A stretch of 64,000 nucleotides of DNA, from NCBI GenBank assembly GCA_022747635.1, contig JAKTNV010000173.1, positions 248,001 through 312,000 of the forward strand, in the 5' to 3' direction. The translations under genes and the position numbers were made by a program. A model generated the notes under the pieces. That model ran no database searches and was not told where the DNA came from. It saw nothing but the letters and a program-made list of their open reading frames with translations. Shown here piece after piece: positions 58,651 through 64,000 of the stretch (its first letter is position 1; the number at the start of each line of letters is the position of its first letter). The DNA is from Hetaerina americana (Eukaryota; Arthropoda; Insecta; Odonata; Calopterygidae).

Positions 58651-60119
58651 TTATTAATACATTTTTCTATGTGTCAACATTCATGGAAGGTTGTCCTATG
58701 GTCAATGAATGGGCCTCGCTAATAGTTTTTAGTCCTCTGTATGAAGCAATTTAGATTGATCTATTCAATTTCATACATATGCAGCTTTAAGCAAGGTTAT
58801 ATGCAATATCTCTTTTTATGTTAAAAATCTAACAATCAGTGTGTAAATATTTGATCCTGGCAAGTTTTTTCCTAATTAAAGTGGGAGTTATAAGAGTTTT
58901 AGGACATTTATACTTTCTAAATACTTCCATGCAGAAACTTAGGTTCATAACATTCATATAAAATGTAAAAAAGATTAGTAATATTGTAATTTTTGGTAAA
59001 ATAGCTGACCGGAATACCATTAAAGCTAAATGATGCTTAGATATGCGACTTGTTTATTTAATTGAATTGGAATTGAAATATATGGAATTGCTTTTTATGT
59101 GCACGTAAACGTGCTGTGGTAAACGTTTCATCTTGTAAGTAATGTCTGGAAGGACAACTAAATGAATTGTATATTGTATTACGTTTAAAATTAACCTTGC
59201 ATCTGACAGTGAAGTGAAACATGACTAAATTTCCCCGTATTAGGAAGATGTAAAATAGTCAGCGAAATTTGGCGCCAGTCCAAAGAGAAAGCCCTAAAGT
59301 TAAATGACTCGTCTTATTCCTATTCCAAAGGCCTATTTTAGGCCTTTGAAAAAAATGATAAATTTAAAAAATCTTCAGAATCCTGAATTCGAATTATACT
59401 AGAGTGAAAAAAAACAGGGATGAATTGTTCGTATTAACCGCGTCCACTATGTTTCTCCTTATCCTCGATTATTTCTACCTATTTTCCACGCATCAGTTTG
59501 CCTCTCTCGAATTTTCCGGGTTCGAGGCGTTTTATCGGTTTCCCTTTGCCTACGCGAAGTCAAAGATCAAACGCTGTCAATCCGGATTACCTGAACTTTT
59601 CTTCTCTTTTTCTTGTCTACCCGTGTCATCCCTTTCTAAAAGATATCCTATCTTTCGAAATTATTGTTTTTCGTTTCCCGTTCGATAGACTGCCTCGAGA
59701 TGGATGTCAGTGTGTTTCCACAAACGTGGATTAAATTTCTGCTGCAAATGCAGTCCGTCCATTGAGAGTGATGACAGAGAGCCTGGCGTATTTCATATCC
59801 ACCTCCTGCACTCGTGAACGTGGCGATGTGTCGAATTCCCGTCATCTAAGCGGTGAGGATTAAATAAACAACTTCTACTAGCTTGCACATGAGATGGTTT
59901 GAATTCAACCTTCCCTTTCACCCCTTTGAACTCGGTTTTACTGCATTTTGATCAAGATTCATCTCTTTTCCATCCGCACGTGCAAATATAAAACGAAGCG
60001 CATTTTATTTCTTTTTTAAATAGAGTGCTTTTTCTCACACACACACGCACCTTCCCACCAGAAATCAATCTGTATTATAGATACTTTTGACGCTTTTTTT
60101 AAAAAAACCAACCATAAAG
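58651..60119. other. No recognisable gene
   Basis: Plus-strand frames at 59404-59734 (78-94 codons) are hydrophobic and Phe/Ser-rich but unrecognised. No repeat seen. Confidence 0.4.
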
Positions 60120-60310
60120 TTCTAGGCATGTTTCTGAAAGGGAGGAATGCGAAGGGAGTAGGACAAATGGATGCTGGATATACTGAGCGGCAAGGGGATA
60201 CTGACGAAAGCAACAGAGGGGAAAATATTACTAAAGAGAGGTAGACAGAGATAATGAAACAGCATATTGAAGGGAATTTAACCAAGTGGAAAGTATGTGA
60301 AACTAAGTAA
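60120..60310 (+). mobile_element. RTE-like LINE, 3'-terminal fragment
   Basis: RRNAKGVGQMD, then LSGKGILTKATEGKILLKRG read in adjacent frames on the plus strand, aligning with the RRRQERW, GMLKTVIEGRMLGKRG end of better copies. About 60 codons. Confidence 0.6.
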
Positions 60311-62395
60311 TGAGTTACGTAAATATTTTGCTTGGTGCCTAAGAGTATTTTTTGTCATGTCAGATAGGGTTTCAGTGTAATGTAGCACAAAGTCACTGGG
60401 TTCATGAAAAACCTAATATGAGGCGGTAGAATGGTGTTATGATACTACCATTGATCGATTTTTTAAATCAATTTTGTTCCATTGCGCTATATATAGTATA
60501 TACATATATATGTATAAATCGTGTATAGAAGCTCAATGGATTTTAAATAAATACTAAAACGATTCTTCATAGTTCTTTTCAATAGGCGAAACATTTTTTC
60601 AGTATTCTTAAACACTTCAGCATATCGGCCTGCATCCTTAAATATTTGTTATGTACATGCTATTTTATTAATGACAGATATACCTGTAGTGCTTCGTGCG
60701 TTATCTAAAGGGATGCGAGACGGAAAAACTATCAGACGTAAGGGAGTCTGCCAAAATCTCGGAGAACAATTGGCCAGAGGGAAATGGGGCACACGTTATT
60801 ATCTCCAGGTAATAAACATCCGGTGGCAGTAGTTGTCAAAGTGTGCCAATGGTGAAAGTTATCCTGAGCAAGGAATGTTATTTGTTTCGCGGAGAATTTT
60901 TGGATATCATGAAGATTAAATCTTAAGATGGAATATCTGTGAAAATGTGGGATCAATTCTTCAATTCCATGGCCAATATGATGGCTGGTGATTTTTCTAT
61001 TGTTTAGTATTTACAGCTTGCAAAAAGGAAATCCTGAAATCCAACGCCGTCAGAAATGCGATAATTCAGACAGGATTTTAATGATCTAGTTAAACCAGAA
61101 TTTTTAACAATTGATTATTATAGAAATGAAAAATATATTTGTTTCAAGTGCTGATTAAGAAATTCTTGAGTGATAGTGAGTAATACTTCCTGATATATAT
61201 GTTAAGTTTTCATGTAGTCCGGTACTACACCCTGCTGTACTCGTAAACCCTGGTTGCCCATTTTTTGCCTCCTTCTGCTTTAACAACTGAACATTCTCCC
61301 CTATATTGGTCTTAAACACTCCATAACATCCACTTGTTTGAATTTTTCCCGAGAATATTTCTCTCAGCACTTTTTAAAATGTTTTATTTTCAGTATATTT
61401 TATTTTTGCTATGTTTCTCCACCCTCGTATATCAGCAGCGCACTGTAATTATATTTCCTCTCGAATTAGGTCAACCAATGAGGTCATTGCTCTTTGCTGA
61501 GATGAGAAATACATTGCATTTGAGATGAGAATTGCATTACCTTCCGGACTGATGTGTTTCAAAAGCGTTGAGAAGTGGAGAATATATAGGCAACCGAAGT
61601 AAATCTCATTTTTCTTGAAGGACATCGAAACGTCACTTTAACTTTCATTTTAGTGATTTTATGAAGCCTTATCTTTTTCAACGCTGTGGAAAGTGTCATA
61701 AGAGCTCCTACTTTTTTTTCTTGCATTAAAGGTTTGCCGGCCCATCAAAATGCACTTACTTCCCATCTTGTCTGAGTGACTATCCCGAGTTACGCTTGCT
61801 GTTACGGAGAGTGAACAGAAAAATCACTGTTTCATAAAAATATTTTATTAACTACAACCAAGGAAAAATAAAACAACTCTCAACTCACTGATGTAGCCGT
61901 AATCTGCTTCAATGTAATCAGATACTATGGGTGGATTATTTCTTTTTCAAAATTATTTTTTCATCTTTCTTTTTTCAGCACAAACTTTTTATCGAAAAAA
62001 AAATCGGTAAAAAAGTATGTTTTGAAGCCAAACGCAAACTCGTAAATGAATGAAAAATAACTAGCCAGCGTACGTTTGTGTTAAAGTATCCATAGAATTC
62101 AAAAATACATATTGCTAAATTCATAGAATATTGGATCAGTGGGAGCACTAGCTCCCAGTAATCCAATTTGCTATTTATTAGAGAGCTAGCGTTATATAAA
62201 TCTCTTGAGCTAAAAGTTTTTATTTTAATTTAAAATTTTGAAGGATTGCCAAACTTTGCAAAGAAAGTGGATTACTCCTGATTTTCTTAAGTTTGGACAA
62301 TGGATGCATTTGTAGAGAGTTCTTCAAAATTATAACCGTCGACATCACATAGAGACAAATGAGTGGGTTTATTTATGAAGGAAAACGTTTAAATT

Positions 62396-62398
<3 letters not shown>
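60311..62398. other. No recognisable gene
   Basis: AT-rich; short frames of 60-89 codons are not recognised. Confidence 0.4.

Positions 62399-62450
<52 letters not shown>
62399..62450. repeat. (TA)n microsatellite
   Basis: About 25 TA units directly 5' of a mariner terminal-repeat-like sequence; a TA-rich target is what mariner prefers. Confidence 0.95.
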
Positions 62451-62452
<2 letters not shown>

Positions 62453-62458
62453 AACACA

Positions 62459-62835
<377 letters not shown>

Positions 62836-62874
62836 CCTAACGACCGCTCGAAGACTCATTGAAAGTTTGATCCG

Positions 62875-63235
62875 GAGCGTAGTTTTGTGTGGGGGGCAAT
62901 AAAATGGCTGTAGAAGCAAGATGATAGGCGTGGATTGGACTTTTTTGAGATATTGGCGTGGAGAGGGATGGAAAAAAAAAATGAGTGCAAATAAACAAAC
63001 ATAGACTTACGTAGGATGATGCACTCCCATTGTATAGAGACGAAAGATTGGAAAATCCCAAAGCATACTGAAAGGGTGCATTTTAATTGGGGATAGATAA
63101 TGAAGGGTGTGATAGAGTGGAGGTCGTTGGGCAGACGAGGTAGGAGCAGGAAAAGGATAGACTTGTTAGACGGAATGAAGAGAGGAAGGAAGTACGGGGA
63201 TGGGAATAGGGGCTTCATGTATGCAGTGTCAAATG
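62875..63235 (+). mobile_element. RTE-like LINE C-terminal fragment
   Basis: Following the mariner piece: WL.KQDDRRGLDFFEILAWRG (about 62910-62970), matching the ETWSLKKEDRRRLEAFEMWV block, then a GRRGRSRKR-like segment near 63130-63160 and the MKRGRKYG codons. It is degraded, with frame changes. Confidence 0.6.
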
Positions 63236-63955
63236 TTATGGTGTGTCTTTATGGGCGGGGCTAGATAATGCAAGGGTGTTCATTCAGTCGATATCAATCC
63301 AAAACCTGCCTTAATCAATGGATGAACAGTATTAATAATTGAAGAGATGATTGCAATAATATCATATTTAGTGTATTATTTCGCTGAAATTGGTTTTTGA
63401 TAATGACTCACCATGTTTTACAAATGAAGATAGCTAAAAAATTCTCCAGTTAAATGCTACATAACAGTAGTCGTTTCCGTGTAATACAATCCATTTTTTA
63501 TCACTCTTATTTGGACTTATCTGAATGGTAATCACTTCAAAAGATTTATAAATAATTTAAATCTAACATAGGATATCATTTTACACAGTGAAAGTAGCTG
63601 CTTTTAATTCCAATACTTATTTGTGCTCGTGAACACTGCTTATATGCAACGGAGTTTTAGGTAAAACATGTTACATTTTTGTCCAGTATTCTCTCTTTAA
63701 CTGCCAGACACTACACCAATATTTGTTACCATTGATACCTTATCGTAGTATTCGAAGTAATCAAAACAATTAAACACAGTACGAAAATATAGTGAGAGGC
63801 ATGAGATCTTTTACATTTAAAATAAATTTGGAAGGAAGTAAATTATTTACTATGTATGGTCATAGCAATGGTGAAATTAATTAAATTTTTTTTTTCAAAA
63901 TTAATACAGCAGCTAGGAATATGAAAGTTTGTTAAATGACTTGAAAAGAGGCTAT
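63236..63955. other. No recognisable gene
   Basis: AT-rich, no supported feature. Confidence 0.4.
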
Positions 63956-64000
63956 ACTGGTAGTTACTTCGCCGGACTGATGTCTCTGATTCGAACCTCG
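63956..64000 (+). ncRNA. Possible tRNA-like SINE head cut by window end
   Basis: CTGGTAGTTACTTCGCCGGA then CTCTGATTCGAACCTCG at the last bases. GATTCGAACC is B-box-like, preceded by an A-box-like TGGTAGTTA about 35 bp upstream. The rest lies outside the window, so this is only a hint. Confidence 0.3.

Overview
This window looks like arthropod (probably insect) nuclear DNA from an intergenic or heterochromatin-like region. It is AT-rich, has no operon or bacterial gene structure, and is full of stop codons. It carries long (TA)n and (CA)n microsatellites and is crowded with decayed mariner elements and non-LTR retrotransposons (LINEs). The taxon is inferred from the mariner and LINE mix only; no host gene allows placement. 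I found no convincing host protein-coding exon, rRNA, CRISPR array or functional tRNA gene. Nearly every open frame longer than 60 codons that I recognise belongs to a transposon.

Two LINE lineages dominate. (1) A CR1/L2-like family has an SGNH-esterase-like ORF1, an APE endonuclease, a reverse transcriptase and a conserved C-terminal domain. Its 3' UTR ends in a GC-rich block followed by a short (TGTAGA)n-like tail. The best copy is at 35480-39868: ORF1, endonuclease and the far C-terminus survive, the RT domain is deleted, and both LINE 3'-end fragments and a mariner are inserted in it. Other copies lie at 2380-3475, 6550-7120, 7800-7935, 9023-9620, 12118-12465, 18270-18785, 20440-21046, 21047-21380, 26825-27240, 42090-42530, 43550-44230, 47715-48250, 51180-51570 and 52780-53175. 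(2) An RTE-like family is recognised by a YGAETW motif and a basic GRxRxR tail. Its longest copies are at 24265-25210 and 57390-58650, with about a dozen short 3' fragments elsewhere.

Four mariner-like elements are present: a 5' end running off the left edge (1-315), a non-autonomous element with perfect 33-bp terminal repeats (5241-5993), a truncated copy (15638-16204), and a nearly full-length but frameshifted copy (37912-39236). A 5' fragment of a fifth lies at 62459-62835. Several small foldback or SINE-like inserts interrupt older LINE relics: 2837-2957, 10915-11168, 20581-20712 and 54248-54399. Two of these share one sequence family and are flanked by target-site repeats, and the 54.3-kb copy forms a 40-bp-arm hairpin. 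tRNA-like A/B-box remnants occur near 46.87 kb, 56.96 kb and the right edge.

The nesting gives a relative chronology: LINE insertion first, then LINE-end, SINE and mariner insertions. The stretches between elements are mostly featureless AT-rich DNA, apart from three CpG-rich islands (about 8470-8970, 14690-14950 and 27240-27880) and a TCGAC-rich block (40630-41395). I did not find a convincing new biological system. The most interesting items are the truncated mariner that keeps only its DNA-binding domain, the mobile hairpin SINE, and the LINE 3'-end architecture.
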